Source of the DNA: Moniliella sp. 'wahieum'
Taxonomy: Eukaryota; Basidiomycota; Moniliellomycetes; Moniliellales; Moniliellaceae
Direction: 5' to 3'
DNA: 64,000 nucleotides
NCBI GenBank assembly: GCA_003971905.1
Contig: RSEE01000005.1
Location: 62,001-126,000, forward strand
Shown here: one piece after another, positions 47,510 to 59,269 of the stretch
How the letters are laid out: the number at the start of each line of letters is the position of its first letter
How positions within the stretch are numbered: the first letter of the stretch is position 1
Made by a program: the position numbers and the translations under genes
Notes under the pieces: generated by a model
Told to the model about the DNA's origin: nothing
Seen by the model: only the letters and a program-made list of their open reading frames with translations
Database searches by the model: none

Positions 47510-49677
47510 ATGTCCAACCCCTTTGCCCAGCCCACGACGCCTCAGGCGGACCATTTCCCCTCCGAAGTGCCCCACCTGCCCACCTCTCCCACCGGTCCCA
47601 AATTTTTGCAGCACAACCCCTCAGTCCCCCGATTGATGCGGGTTCGCCCCATCCGTACCTTGCCCCCGAGGATGGTCTAACCCAGCGCTCCTCGTACGGC
47701 CGGGCCTTCCCTCCCTCTCCCTCCGCCAGTCCACTCGCCAGCCCCCTTCCTACCCCCAATCAAGGAACTCATGACGGGCCTCTCTCCCTCGCCAGCCACT
47801 ACCTCCCGGCAAGATCGGCCGGATGCACCGTCTTGGCTCCCGCCGCCACCGCGGTTCGTCGCCCTACATTGACCAGCAGCGGAGGAGCCACTACGAAGCA
47901 ATCGGGGAGGAGGAGGAGTTTGGGGCCAGCGCACCTTCCACTCCCCGGCTAAGCACATTTGGTTCGGGTGCCTTCCGTAGAGGTGATCCCAGCCGTTGGT
48001 CTACCCTCTCGGCCACTTTGGCTGCCTCTAAGAGCGCGTCCAAGCCCACTCTTCAGCAACTTGCTGCAGAAGAGGATAGCACCCTTGGTCTCCCGACCTT
48101 GGGCGGGCACCGTTCTCCCACTCCTTCGCTCCGGCCCTCTTCGCATCTCAATTCTATCTCATTGCCGAAGGAAGGCGGGGGGAGGGACGCATGGGGCCCG
48201 AACGGCGGTGGCCACGCAGCCTGGGCGCTGGCGGATTTGAAGACGACGATGGTGTCAATCTGGGCTTTGCGTCGGGCGCAGTCCCCGCGACTCAAGAGCC
48301 TGGGCTACGGCAACGGACTGTGTTTAGTGTGACGGCTAAAGAAGTGCTTGACACTTACAAGGACGACCCCGACACGCAAGAGGAGCCCAACTTTGTCCAT
48401 CGCCTCATGGATGGCGTCTTTCCCCGCAATTCAGACGGAAAGGGCAAACGCCGTCTGCGCTGGAACAAGTTCAAGTGGGCCCTTTTTGGGGCCAACACGC
48501 TGTTGACCTTGATTTCCATTGGTGGGCTGGTAGGCACCATTCTTACCTGGACCAACGTATGGGAGCGCTCGGACATTGTGCGGACCGTCAATCGTACTGA
48601 GCTCGTTCTCGGCACTATCGCCGCATGTTTGATGTTTATGACATCAATCATCGGATGGGCTGGGATCCTACTCAACAACCGCGCTTTCCTTGCTGTTTGG
48701 ACCTTGCTTCACTGGATCTGCTTTGCCTTCCTTGTCGCGCCCGGATACATTGCCTACAAGCGGCACACCTTTAACCTCGAAGGGAAAATGAACGAGGCCT
48801 GGTCTCGTTCCCTTGGTGTGGATGGCCGCAGGATGGTTCAGAACACGTTAACCTGCTGTGGCTGGTTCAATCCTACAATCGAGGCCAGCGAGAGCAGTTT
48901 GTGCTATGCCCGTTCTGCTCTTCCCGGGTGCAAAGGGCGGATGACGCGGTTTGAACGGAGGGCCTTGCGGTACATTTACACCTGTGCTTTCCACTCGTTG
49001 GGCCCGCACCTTGTCCTAATTGTCGTTTCACTCTTGTCATCGAATCACATTACCTATCGTTTCGGAAAGGGTCTCACACCCCCTGCCTACCGCCTCAATT
49101 CCAGCACGGTTGCTCGGATCCAGGAGGACTTTATGACCAAGCTCACCGACATGTATGGACCCGAGATCGTGCCGGCGGTACTGGCAACCCAGAAGCGGTT
49201 GCAGAAGGACCGCCAGAGCCTGCTCGACGATAACCGGAGCGACACACAGCTGATCCCTGCAGTCAGTCGAGCCATTCCGGACTCTCCTTCTGACGCCTAT
49301 CTGAGCCGCCTTCGAGCCACTCTCACCTGGGTGACTTGGGCGATCCTTTGGCTCCCATGGATTCGTCGGAGCAGCCGACTGCATACGCCCAGACATATGG
49401 AAACGACTCTATCCTTACTCGCCATCCCGGGAACAACTTATGCGTTAGCACTCTTTTTTGGTCATCAGTCACGGAATGTTTTTCAGGTTACCTCGCATCT
49501 CTTCCTCCTTATGGAGACCCACCTTCGCTTTTCTGTCCTCGCTGTGCTTGTTCCTGTCTCTCGTTTTTTTTTGCTGCATTCTCGTGTCTCCGCGTTCGTC
49601 ACCCTACTATATCATCTTTCCCAGCGTGCCCAAAGTGCTCTGCAATGCAACAAAACTGCTTCGATCGTGGGTCCTAG
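47510..49677 (+). CDS. tetraspanin, basidiomycete Tsp2-type
   Basis: Four-helix plasma-membrane organiser. Start MSNPFAQPTTPQADHFPSEV, then about 270 residues of Ser/Pro-rich cytosolic tail with two frame changes. Membrane segments are KWALFGANTLLTLISIGGLV, LVLGTIAACLMFMTSIIGWA, LAVWTLLHWICFAFLVAPGY and, after the loop, a fourth near LGPHLVLIVVSLLSS. The large extracellular loop has the tetraspanin CCG motif (NTLTCCGWFNP) plus further cysteines (SSLCYARSALPGCKG), as in Tsp2. A long C-terminal tail follows (STVARIQEDFMTKLTDMYGP); the frame change near 49310 gives LGDPLAPMDSSEQPTAYAQT. The exact stop is uncertain. Confidence 0.74.
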
Positions 49678-50100
49678 ATGATATATCTACACGCTCACAT
49701 AATTACGTCCACCAAGGAAAGCCCAACCTCGGGCCTGCTCCACAATCGCTGACAACAGCGATCGATGTGGCTTGGCTATCGTCGGCGTTGGTTGTCGGCG
49801 TTGGCTGCATCAAGCACCCTTGGATGAGGACGAAAATGAAACAACCATTTGGGCCGAACTGGCCCTGTGCCGGAGACCAGGCGAGGTGCAACTTTGAAGC
49901 GGTAGGGTTCCGCTGCGCTCCGCATCGGTCCCCATCGGGCGTGGGGCTTGTCAGACGTTGGATGGATGTATCGCGGGGGCTCCAGGGGCGGGACCAAGTG
50001 CACCACCACCACCCGTTCCGCAAAATGGGCCGCCACGGGATCAACTTTTGCTGCTGTGTACGTTGGTCGGCTTTGTTCTTCTTGTCCATGCACCAGGCTA
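49678..50100. other. short intergenic or 5' exon region
   Basis: No confident coding block. It could hold the upstream exon of the next gene (a possible TGSTFAA exon end before a GT near 50057). Confidence 0.4.
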
Positions 50101-51005
50101 ACATGTTACCCACTTACTCTAGGCCCTGCCACTGATCAACAGTGGCAGCTACGGCATCTCTTCTCAACTTTCTCATGGGCATCGCCGGGTGTGCCCTTGC
50201 GTTTGGCCCCAAGGAGATTGTGGCTTTGATGGGGGTGTCATTGTCATGGACAAAGTACCTCACCGGTCTCTCGCTCCTGTTGTGGGTCTGTGGCAGGTGG
50301 TGGGTGTGATTGGGATCGCAACGGAGCGGTACTCGGTCTACCGTCTCTACCTCTTTCTCCGGTTAGGCCTGCTGGTCATCTTCATCCCTGCCATTGTGTT
50401 TATCATTGTGGCCGGGGTGCAGCACTCCAAGACGTACAACTCGTGCATGGGCAACTTTGGGTACAACCCGCCCATCACTGCCTCAGGCCACGTTAACAAT
50501 TTTAACTCGAACACCTCCAATGAAGTTGGTCACGACATTTGCAACGCTCTCATCTATGCCCAATTGGGCTGCATGTCTGGTCTTCTCTCCTCCTTGCGGT
50601 ACTTGAAGTGCGTTTTGTCCCTTCTCTGTTTTATTAGTGTTGGAACTGACGCGTGACCTTGCCCCCTTGCCCAGGCCTACTTCGTCACGTTGCAAACCTC
50701 CTACGGGCACCAAATGCGTGACGCTCTCCATGACTTCAAGAGGTAAGTTTTCGAAACCTCTCTTGGACTATTTGTCTTTTTCTATTGCGTATATCCAACT
50801 TCCTCGCCCCTTTTTTGCGACCACAAGCGCCGATGAGATCCCTCTCACGTCCCATGCTAGCCGCTGGGTCCTGTTCACTCCCGCTTACTCTGCCCTGCCA
50901 TCTACTTTTCGCTCGCACCCTCCCCCCACCCCCTCCCCCTCACTGGACCTTTTTTGTCTCCGTTTTTCTGTATCATGCCCTTGCACCGCTGGGATTACCA
51001 CTTGA
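50101..51005 (+). CDS. multi-pass membrane protein of unknown function
   Basis: At least three hydrophobic helices: SLLNFLMGIAGCALAFGPKE, KYLTGLSLLLWVCGRW, and LRLGLLVIFIPAIVFIIVAG after the loop TERYSVYRLYLF. An Asn/Gly-rich lumenal loop (CMGNFGYNPPITASGHVNNF) with two cysteines precedes a fourth helix, YAQLGCMSGLLSSL. An intron near 50609-50675 joins AYFVTLQTSYGHQMRDALHD, and a second at 50743-50827 joins SADEIPLTSHASRW. The four-helix layout with cysteines in one loop resembles a small tetraspan protein and it lies next to Tsp2, but there is no CCG. Start not determined. Confidence 0.55.
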
Positions 51006-51605
51006 ATATACAGCGTGGGCGAGTGGCACGGAGGTTGGGCAAGCCTCGATTGCGCCGTCAAGCATCTTGGGTAAATGACGTTCGCTCCCCTGCCATGTCT
51101 GTGCCAGCCCCGCTGTGAAGATCAGGTGCATTGCAGAGAAAAGTTCTTATGGTGTAAGTTATGTGACTTTGGGGGAGATCATTGCAAAAGTGAATGGTTG
51201 ATTGGGGGGACCTCTTGACGAACTACAAGGACGAAAAGAACGCCAAAACTTGCCTAGGCACTAGTGGCAGGGAGGTTATTAGCATCCAGATCATACGGGT
51301 GCCTCACTGCTAAATCCTGAACCATGTGGATCACATTGGTCCGTCCTCAGCCCCGCGGTTCGAGGGCGAGTTTCGAGTATCCATCCCCAATCCAAAAGGA
51401 GATAGGGTGCAAAGGGGCTTGCAGATCTCAAGCCTTCGCTCTATGCCCATATATACGGGCCCTTTTGCACTTCATTTGTATTCGTACAAGATACCTATGT
51501 TACCCCCCACTTGCTATAAGATCTTGTCCGAGGAACAAATGGGCCTCTATAGTCGGGCCAGAAGAGTACTGGTAGACCAACTGTTGCAAAAGGCAAATGA
51601 ATATC
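51006..51605. other. intergenic, convergent 3' ends
   Basis: Between the multi-pass membrane protein and the NmrA-like gene. A 112-codon open frame (51326-51664) overlaps the NmrA 3' end and looks like chance. Confidence 0.5.
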
Positions 51606-52582
51606 TTACTTGGCTGCGTCGACCGCTGCTTGGCTCACTGTTTCGAGAGTGGCGGTCGGTGTGAACCCGAGCAGCTTGTTGTCGAGCTTGTCCGTCGCAG
51701 CGCGGCCACGGCCGTCAGCCTGGGCAGCCTTGAGGAAAGCAGCAAAGCCAGCGGGATCGGGCTGCTGCTCAATCGCCTTGACCTCCGCCTCAGGTTTGTA
51801 GGTAACGTCAAACTTGGACCCAATCAGTTTCTCCACCTGCGCAATCCACTGGTTCCACGAGGCAGTGATGCCAGCGACAGAGTAGTTGCGCCCGGCCCCC
51901 GGCTGCGGCAGCGGCGCCAACGTGGCCAATACGGCAGCCCGACCAATGTCCACTAGGGCGGTTGCGTCAAAGGGTTGGTTTCCGTCACCGTAGATGGTCG
52001 CCTTGCGGTTCTTGATGTCGATGTCGAAGAAAGGGGTGAGGACCCAGTCGGCAAACAGACCATTGGCCAGCGACGCCCAAGGCACGCCCAACTGTGGTAT
52101 GTCAGTATACAACATTTAAAAAAGAGGGAGAGAGGGGAGAAGAAGAAGGGAGAGAAGAGGGGCGTACCTCGTTCAAGGTTGTATGGAATGCCTTGCGGTC
52201 CGCAAGCCAGGGGTGGAGCTGAGCTGGGGAGAGGTAGCGGAAGTCGGAGCCAAACTCAGCCGAAACAAAGAGCTTGACGTTAGCCGCCTTAGCCGCCTTA
52301 GCAATCGGCAGCTGAGTTGAACCGTTGGCACCACCGGTGGCAGCGATCAGAGCCTCGATGTTGTGGCTCTTCAGGGCCTCGGCCACTGCGGCCTCGTCGT
52401 CATAGGAGGGGATCTTGACGAGCGTGACCTTGTCTGCATACGGTTGGACGCTCGGGCCAGTGTGGGGTCGAGGGTGACACGATAGGCTTGGCCAGACCGG
52501 GCGTAGCAAGCAGAACGTTCAGCACGGGCGCGCCCACGTGGCCCACGCCAGCGACGGCAATGCGAGTGATTCCGTTGGTCAT
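51606..52582 (-). CDS. NmrA-like / isoflavone-reductase-like NAD(P)-binding protein
   Basis: Rossmann-fold protein of the atypical short-chain dehydrogenase family. Start MTNGITRIAVAGVGHVGAP contains the dinucleotide motif GxxGxxG. A frame change near 52490 precedes YADKVTLVKIPSYDDEAAVA, then ALIAATGGANGSTQLPIAKA and KLFVSAEFGSDFRYLSP. An intron at 52092-52167 follows TTLNE. Exon 2 has GVPWASLANGLFADWVLTPF, then NQPFDATALVDIGRAAVLAT, typical of the substrate-binding half, and ends VSQAAVDAAK. Total about 290 residues, the usual size. Members are either reductases or NADP-sensing regulators. The catalytic YxxxK is not obvious, so a regulatory role is possible. Confidence 0.92.
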
Positions 52583-52670
52583 ATTGATGAAGAAAGAAGG
52601 GGGATATGTAGAGATGTGGTGGTGGGAGGGAGGGAGAGAGGGAGAGAGGGAGAGAGGAAGGAGGATTCGA

Positions 52671-52677
52671 TTATATA
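52671..52677 (-). promoter_or_regulatory. TATA box of the NmrA-like gene
   Basis: TATATAA on the minus strand, 89-95 bp upstream of the ATG at 52582. Confidence 0.6.
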
Positions 52678-53089
52678 GCAGATGAAGCAGTGCCACAACC
52701 ATATAGCGCACCTTAATACATTCCGGTTCCGCGCCGACAGGATAGGGCCGCGTGCGGGCGTATACTACCGTGTGCTTGCTGGAGGGATGATCGATGAATA
52801 TCAAGCTTCCATCAAGCGTGGCGACATGCTGCTTGACAGCCAAGAGCTCTGTGAGAAAGCTCGTGTATGTGGATCAGCAACCCATCCTCCAAGAATTCCA
52901 TGGCACATCATAGGGACAGAATCAATCGCGACAGATGCTCTGGTACTAGAGGTTATGTCCGGATCGAAGCACTACAAGTCTTATGTCAAGAAAAGTATTG
53001 ACCCGGGGACTCAGGACTCACCGGCAGTATTGCAGTGCAGGATCTAGCATGCGGCCGGAGGCCCGGGTTGTAACTAAGGTGGGCTCACA

Positions 53090-53115
53090 CCGACACCTCT
53101 CACGAGAGGTGTCGG
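53090..53115. repeat. 26-bp palindrome, 12-2-12
   Basis: CCGACACCTCTC, AC, GAGAGGTGTCGG. Arms are perfectly complementary. Confidence 0.95.
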
Positions 53116-53989
53116 ATGCATTTTGGCCAACGATGTTGAAGCTCTTGTGGAGCTTGAACTGATAGCGTGCTTGGAGGCGTGATAATGTACTTCTCCATGG
53201 ATGCTACGTCAGCTTGACGTGACCGGCGATACGCATCCAGCTCCTATGCGTTAGGGGTCTACGAGGCACAATACATGCAATGCGGCCGGACGGTGGTGAT
53301 TCTATCCCCGTTTAAGACCCAATAACCTATATGATAGGCCGGCGGACGAGGCACTTGCTAGCGTGGAGTTACGCACATGGCGGCCACACTGCTACGTGTG
53401 CGGCTAGTTTAGACAGGTGTCAGACCTAAGCGGCCTAAACTCCGACCCCGCACCCTTTTATTATTGGTTTGTTGCAGTTACTACAGGTATTCTAGACCAC
53501 CGGAGATTACCGGTAGCCGGCCAAACATGTAACACCGCCTGACAACTCGGCGGCTTCAACCCCTCCATGCTACACAATGCGCATGCACCACACAGCCGGC
53601 ACAGACCACATACATTGTTTTGGACGTTGATGCGAAGGTTTGGCCAAATTGCAAACGTCTGTTGTCTTTTGTCCACCGTCACAACTATGGGAGCAAAATG
53701 GTCAGAGGTTGCCGGCTAGACCCTCTCTGTACAGCCACACAACCAGGAACATATCACGGTGCAGCCTTCTGTATCAGCAAGCACCTCCAGTCACTAATCG
53801 CAATCTTGTGGTATATCTACCGCTTGCTCCAACGGTAGTCTTCAATAAGCTTCACAGAACATACGGTATTCTCTGCTATGCGCTGCCTCTCATGCGGATC
53901 AAGCACAGAACGTCACGCAATTAAGTCTCAACATGATCTCATCCAGCTCGCCATCATGATCCGTTCGGACACGTAGACAGAGCTTTTTG

Positions 53990-56900
53990 TTAGGTCGGGG
54001 GAAGGGGAGGGAGCGCGTCCCTGCCCGCAGCGGATGGCGGTACACTAGGCGTCTCACCGGACCCTTGAGCTGGCTGTGAAGGGCGTGATGCTTTGGCTTG
54101 TAGCGCAGTGGAAAACGACCCTGGCGTCGACGGTGCCCGACGTACGTGGCGATAGTCGGACTGGAAGGTCGAGCAGACACTGGCGGAAGTCGGGCAGCTT
54201 GTTGTTGCCTTCTGGGTGGGGAGCGCTGCCAGGGCTAGCCTGCGAGGCGACCAAGGGCGATCGAGACGTTGGCCCTGCGCTGCCTCGCGACCGCGAGGGC
54301 GTCCAATGGGGACACCGACATCCTCGACCCATTGGCCAACTGCGGTGGTAAGTGTGGCACTGGATGTCCCACTGGGAATGGGTTTCCCTGACCCTGGACT
54401 GGAGGCGGTGGTACTGGACGTGCCAATGGAAGGGGATGCCCCTGACCCTGTCCTTGACCCTGGCCCTGACCCTGGCCCTGACCCTGACCCTGACCCTGAC
54501 CCTGACCGGAGAGGCGAGCGTGCCAGGATAACCGAAGGGCGGCGGATGTGCTCCATTGGCCCAGGAGGGAACCCCGGGGGACCAGGTGCGAAACCCTGTG
54601 GGACCCCGGCAGCCGGAGGGCGTCCCCCGGGAAGATTGGTGGCGGGAAAGGAGAGGGTGGAAAGTTGGATCCCTGAGGCAAGGGGATGGGGGGGGAGGCG
54701 GGGGGAGCAGGTCCAGCTGACTGCGAAGGAGTATGCGTGTAAGGCGCTAGGGTGACGGTGGTAGGCGTGCTCGATGGAAGAGTAGAGGGAGGAACCGAAG
54801 CGGGAGGAACCGAAGCGGGAGGAACCGAAGAAACAGGAACCGAAAGGGTGGAGACGAGACCCCCTCCGTGCCCGGGGCAGGTTGAGGGACTTACGAGACG
54901 CTCTGCGTTCTCTGGCCCTAGCGCGTTGGTCTTCAAGTTTGCGCTGGCGCTCGTCGCTTGGACGTTCGATCGGCTCACCATGCACCGAGGATCGGAGAGG
55001 ACGATGCAGAGTGCAATAGAATACCGTCTTGGGATCGGTCCACTTGGGAGCTTGGGCACCATGTCGGTTAACAAACTTGGACCAGCACTGGGTATGTTGC
55101 CACACTCCACACGTTTCACAAGCGACGGTCCTTCCTTGGCCAAAGATTGTGCCCATGAATCCACAGACCTCACAGGCAAACTCCCAGTCTTGAGGAGTCG
55201 AAACTTTGACCTTCTTGAGTGCCGGAGGCGGAGGGAGGGAAGATGGAGTGGCCGGTAGCGAAGTGCCTTCAGCATGGGGGGTAGATGGTCCCCCTGATGA
55301 GGTACGTGCCTCGTCCCGTTTACGCTTGCGCTCATCCCGAACCCTCTCACGTTCCACTCGGTCCATCTCCTCCTTTTCACGACGAGCCTTCTGTTCCTCA
55401 ATTCGGCTCGCACCGATCTTCCCGTGCTTGAGCTTTGTTCAGCTTATCTCGCTCGGCACGCTCCGCTTCCTCTTCTGCCCGTTGAGCAGCCGAGATGCGT
55501 GCTTCGGCTTCGGCCTGTGCTTCTGCCTCAGCCTCAGCACGATGCTGTTCCTCTTCTCGTGCAACGAGGCGAGAAGACCGTTTACGCGTGGCCAAAGCCA
55601 ATTCCATCGCCGCTGCTTTAGCCTGGGCATCAAGATCGGCGAGAATGCGGTCTAGAACGTCAGAGGCGAGATGGGCGTGAAGCGCAGCTCGTCCGGGTCT
55701 TGAACCAACCCCCGGTTGGCCCCCTTTCGGTGTGACTTGCCTTTCCGGTGGACGAAGGGCAGCAGCAAACGCCTCCCATTGCGCACGGGTCACACACACT
55801 TCCATCTCAACTGAACGTGGAGAGCCTTCGGCATCCACTTCTCCGGGCAGGGCGGCCTCGAGTGCAAACTGCATCTCGTTCCACTTGCTCATCCCATTCG
55901 GCCCACGTTTGTTCCAATTGGCTTGGGCAGCCTCAGCTTCGCGACGCTGGGTCTCCGCTTTCTCCGGGCCAGTTGCTCCGCCGTCTTCGGTCCTTCTCCA
56001 CTATGAGCTCACCGTTGAGCGCACCATTCGTCTCGGTACTCTTCGGCTCCTGCGCTCGGTTCCGGGCTGGCCCACATCGTCAATTTGCATCTTCTCATCC
56101 TGGTCGAGTGTCTGTATGATGCTGTGTGGGCGCACCATTTTGTTGGGCCGGTTGTGCCTGCTCACTCTCGGAGGCTTCACCTTGCCCCTTGTCCTCGGTC
56201 CCTCGGACTTGGGAGCATCCTGCTCCTGACCTGGTGACCGTCTTGAGAGAAGTCTCTTGATTGTCCTCAGTTGGGAGGGCTTCTGGGTCTTCTCCTCCTT
56301 GGCAGGCGCCGATGATCATCTGGAGAGGTCTTCTCCTGCAAAGCGGTCTGGTCAACACTCGTGTCGTTCAGCCATTCCTCAGGAGGGTTCTTCCCACTCC
56401 TCTTCCTCCGGGCTGGCCCTGCGCCGGCTTCTTCTTGTGCGAGGGGAAGGGTGCGAGCGAGACTGGCGTGCTTGAGCACGCAGCTCCCGTGCGGACAATT
56501 TGGGTACCTCCTGCTCCTCCTGCTCCTCTGCGTTTTCTTCCAAATACGTAGAATTGCGCGTCGATCGACGGCCCTTGGCGCGTCCGTTGGCTTGGGACTT
56601 GGGTTTGCCCTTGGCGCGCGGGGGAGGGGGAGTCGGTTCGGGCTGGGTTCGGGGCTGGGCTCGGGCTGGGACGGGGAGGAAGCGGCCGAAACGGGTGGGG
56701 GGGTACTGCACCCATAGACGGTTATCATCAAAGAGCCAGTACGCGTTCGCATGGCGGTCCCACCCGATCGGCTCGATTCGGCCCCACTGGACCAGATCCT
56801 CGTCCGAGCCCAGCAGCTTACGGAACCGTTCGGGTTGGTGCATAAACCATTCCGTCACATCGTGCAGCACGCCTATCTTGAGTGCATCGCAAGGGAAGAC

Positions 56901-57471
56901 CATGCGCGCGGGTGAGCGTCGGAGCCGAGCCAGGCAGTGCGCTCCGGAGTGCGGAGCGCATACTCTTTGCGCAGGATGGAGAGCCACGTAGCGTGCGAGA
57001 CCGGGCGGAGGGTGAGGGCGCGCAGGAGCCTGAGCAGACATCGGCGGCGTACGTGCCGCCATGAAGGGCGAGGTCTTGTTCGAGCGTGTGGGTGGAGAAG
57101 TTGGGGAGGGCAAGGGCGTCCTGGAGGGACCAGGAACTGGCAGACGGCGGCAAAGCGCCAGTCGCGTCGCAGGCGGGCGATGGGGAGCGGGACGCTGGGC
57201 GCGACGGCGAGGGTGGGCGAGCGGGTCGGAGGAGGGTCGGGGGGGGGGGCGGTGGGGTGGGGCGGCGGGGGTCGCGGGCAGCGACACGCGGCCCGAGCGA
57301 CGGCGGCTCATCGGCGAAGCAGCAGCTGTGGCTGGGAGATGGGCGGGTGGGAGCGGGGCTGGCACTCCCGTGCATGGCGCCCGGCATGTGTGCTAGGGTT
57401 GCGCACTCCGCTTCCGCCCGCCTCTGTTCCGCCGCGCCGTCCAACGCAAAGCACTCGGCCGGCTTTTCCAT
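53990..57471 (-). CDS. DDT/WHIM-PHD chromatin protein (Rsf1-like)
   Basis: Nuclear chromatin-remodelling-type protein. Start MEKPAECFALDG (57471). A DDT-like segment (SSWSLQDALALPNFSTHTLE) and a WHIM1-like helix (SHATWLSILRKEYALRTPE) are followed by the WHIM2 motif RIEPIGWDRHANAYWLFDDN-RLW near 56725-56790, which contacts linker DNA in ISWI-partner proteins. A long Arg/Lys/Glu-rich coiled coil follows (AERDKLNKAQAREDR, then RERVRDERKRKRDEAR). The PHD finger near 55050-55190 reads CEVCG, CETCGVWQHTQCW, then FYCTLH, the full zinc-ligand set of a methyl-lysine-reader type. The C-terminus is low-complexity (GQ/GS repeats). Multiple frame changes occur. Closest architecture: fungal DDT-PHD proteins related to RSF1. 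Confidence 0.87.
54441..54508 (-). repeat. CCTGAC hexamer array in coding sequence
   Basis: Plus-strand CCCTGA/CCTGGC units, coding GQ or GS repeats in the PHD protein tail. TGAC recurs every 6 bases. Confidence 0.9.
54787..54831 (-). repeat. 15-bp tandem repeat, 3 copies
   Basis: GGGAGGAACCGAAGC on the plus strand; codes the SVPPA repeat in the PHD protein tail. Confidence 0.9.
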
Positions 57472-57574
57472 TTCAATGTGGTGCCTGGAAACTTCTGGCG
57501 ACCGGGTGCCCATGGCGCCCAGCCCAGGACCCAGTCAGTACTCCCATCGAGCCACCACCACCACCACCACCGCC

Positions 57575-58284
57575 ATGTCGGCTGCCCCCTTCCGCGCCAC
57601 CGCGCCCGTGCTTCGGCGCTCTGCGTCTGCCCATCTACTCCAAGTCCGGAAACAAGAACTTCTACAAGGGTACGGGCGCCAAGAATGTGCTGCTGCGCCA
57701 ACGTATCACGCGCACCACCCGCCGCGGCAAGGTGCTGCTTGACAAGAAGGGCTTCCCCCGACGATGGACATGGAAGATGGCCCAGATCGACGAGAGCCGT
57801 ACCACTGCTTTTGTTGTTCCCCTGGCCTGGGAGAGTGCAAGGTACGCAGCCTTCTTGCTCGCCCACACTCTCGGCCGCCTCAGCTGACCTTTTCTGCTTG
57901 CTTGTCTGTGTGTGCGCCTCCTGTCTATCTGTCTGTCTGTCTGTCCGCGTTTCCTCTGTCCCCAGCTTCGTCCCTTTGTCTTCACAGGCACAGCAAAGGA
58001 GGTGGTCTGCCTCAACGCTCGCAGACGGGCTACCTGGACTCGACGTGGGCCTACCCGAGCACAAGGCCGAGGATGCAACGGATGTCAGTCACCCCCCGCT
58101 TGGTTGAGCTGGACGGCGTACCAGCGTTTGAGGGAGGACGGTTTAACCCTCGTTTCTATTCTGTGTTGGGAGAGACGATCCGGGAGCGGCGTGCGGACCG
58201 CGCCACGGCCCTCACCCAAGTCGGACGGTTCCGAGCCAAATCCCAGGGCGGCGTGCTCAGCCGCTTTGGTTTGGGGCGCAAGTA
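57575..58284 (+). CDS. MRPL27: mitochondrial ribosomal protein mL41 (Mrpl27)
   Basis: Mitochondrial large-subunit ribosomal protein. Start MSAAPFRATAPVLRR gives a basic presequence. One frame change near 57625 leads to the family core LPIYSKSGNKNFYKGTGAKN, then TRTTRRGKVLLDKKG, then AFVVPLAWES. An intron of about 140 bases (GTACGC to CCCAG, from 57843) is followed by LRPFVF, the expected continuation, and a C-terminal extension (STWAYPSTRPRMQRMSV, then GGRFNPRFYSVLGE) ending LSRFGLGRK. The start lies 103 bp from the divergent PHD gene start, so the two share a promoter. It differs from standard mL41 in the spacing between the GNKNFYKGT and VVP blocks. Confidence 0.74.
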
Positions 58285-58486
58285 ATCATTTCGCATTTGG
58301 TTATGCAACCTGAGCTATGGGGGACGGGAAGCGAAGCGGCAGCACACGCATGGTGTTGGTGATCTAGCAGGGGACCTCCGTAGTTGCTCAGATCGAGCCG
58401 AGACGTTAAAAGCGTCCTTCATGATAAGGAGAAAAGGAGACACGAAAGCGGAAGTGGGGAAGAGGGGGGGCAATATGTCATTTACG

Positions 58487-59269
58487 TTACTCGCCGTGGA
58501 GATGCCAACAATGCTCAGCGCCCGCATTTCGTTTAACACGCCCTCCACCTGTTCGTCCAATACACCACCAGCATAGTCTTCGCGACCCGTTCGTCAAAGT
58601 ACCTCTGCACGCCACCCAGCTTTTCGTAGCCCATTTCCGATACCTTGGCTTGCACGCGCACCATGGCTTCGAACGAGGGGTCGAGATAAGGCACTCGAGC
58701 CCACGCAGCTGGGGAAGTTCCTCTTTCAGTTGCTGATCTATCGTCTCAAACAAGAGCTTGGTGTCTTCCATCTCCTTTTCTGCACGAGGCAGCTTGGTCG
58801 GGTCCTCGTTCTTGTCCAGCACCTTCTTGTACGCGAACGAGCGGCATCGTAGTCAAGCAACTTCTTATTGCGCTTTTCGATGTTCTTGTGATCTCAGGGA
58901 AGTAGGACGCCATCTTACCGATCGGGTCGAGCACGGTGGCGCGGAAAGTAGCGTCAATGTCCTGAGCCAGTTCCGTATCGTACTCATCAGCCGCGCGGCG
59001 GTAGGCGTTGGCGGCGACGAGGACTCGTTTGTATCGTTAAAGAAGAGCTCAACACCATCTGCAATACGGGACTGGGCAGCAGCCATGCCGCGGACTGCAT
59101 CGAGGTAGGTCTTGGTTCTCGCTGGAGCTGCTGGATCTGTTTCTCCATGCCCTATTGACCGAGGTGAACTCGTCAAACTCGGGTCATCGGTGCGCTCGAT
59201 CTGCCGGTCTTTTGCATGGACCGTGGTGCCGGCGCGGTTGATGGCCTTCTGGAAGCCCTTCCAGGACAT
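58487..59269 (-). CDS. RVS161: BAR-domain protein Rvs161 (Hob3)
   Basis: Amphiphysin-like N-BAR protein that senses or bends membrane at endocytic sites with Rvs167. Start MSWKGFQKAINRAGTTV is the family signature. Then TKTYLDAVRGMAAAQSRIAD, LDPIGKMASYFPEI, PTKLPRAEKEMEDTKLLFET and QLKEELPQLRGLE follow the BAR helices. Near the end is DEQVEGVLNEMRALSIVGIS. The frame changes several times (near 59130, 58960, 58850, 58700 and 58560). The exact stop is uncertain; a frame ending HLHGE at 58487 or a longer one is possible. About 260 residues, which fits. Confidence 0.87.

Larger units (their letters stand above)
52583..53989. other. intergenic with hairpins
   Basis: 1.4 kb. A GA-rich tract (52617-52665), then a cluster of hairpins: 53090-53115 (12-2-12), ACGTCAGCTTGACGT near 53206, CCTATATGATAGG near 53325. 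An open frame at 52682-53047 has no family features. Confidence 0.55.

Noticed and set aside
51326..51664. 112-codon open frame
   Set aside because: It overlaps the NmrA 3' end antisense and has no recognisable domain.
52682..53047. 121-codon open frame divergent from the NmrA-like gene
   Set aside because: No motif and no codon pattern distinguishing it from background; it contains that gene's promoter.
54441..54508. Telomere-like repeat
   Set aside because: The hexamer is CCTGAC, not CCCTAA, and it lies inside the reading frame of the PHD protein.
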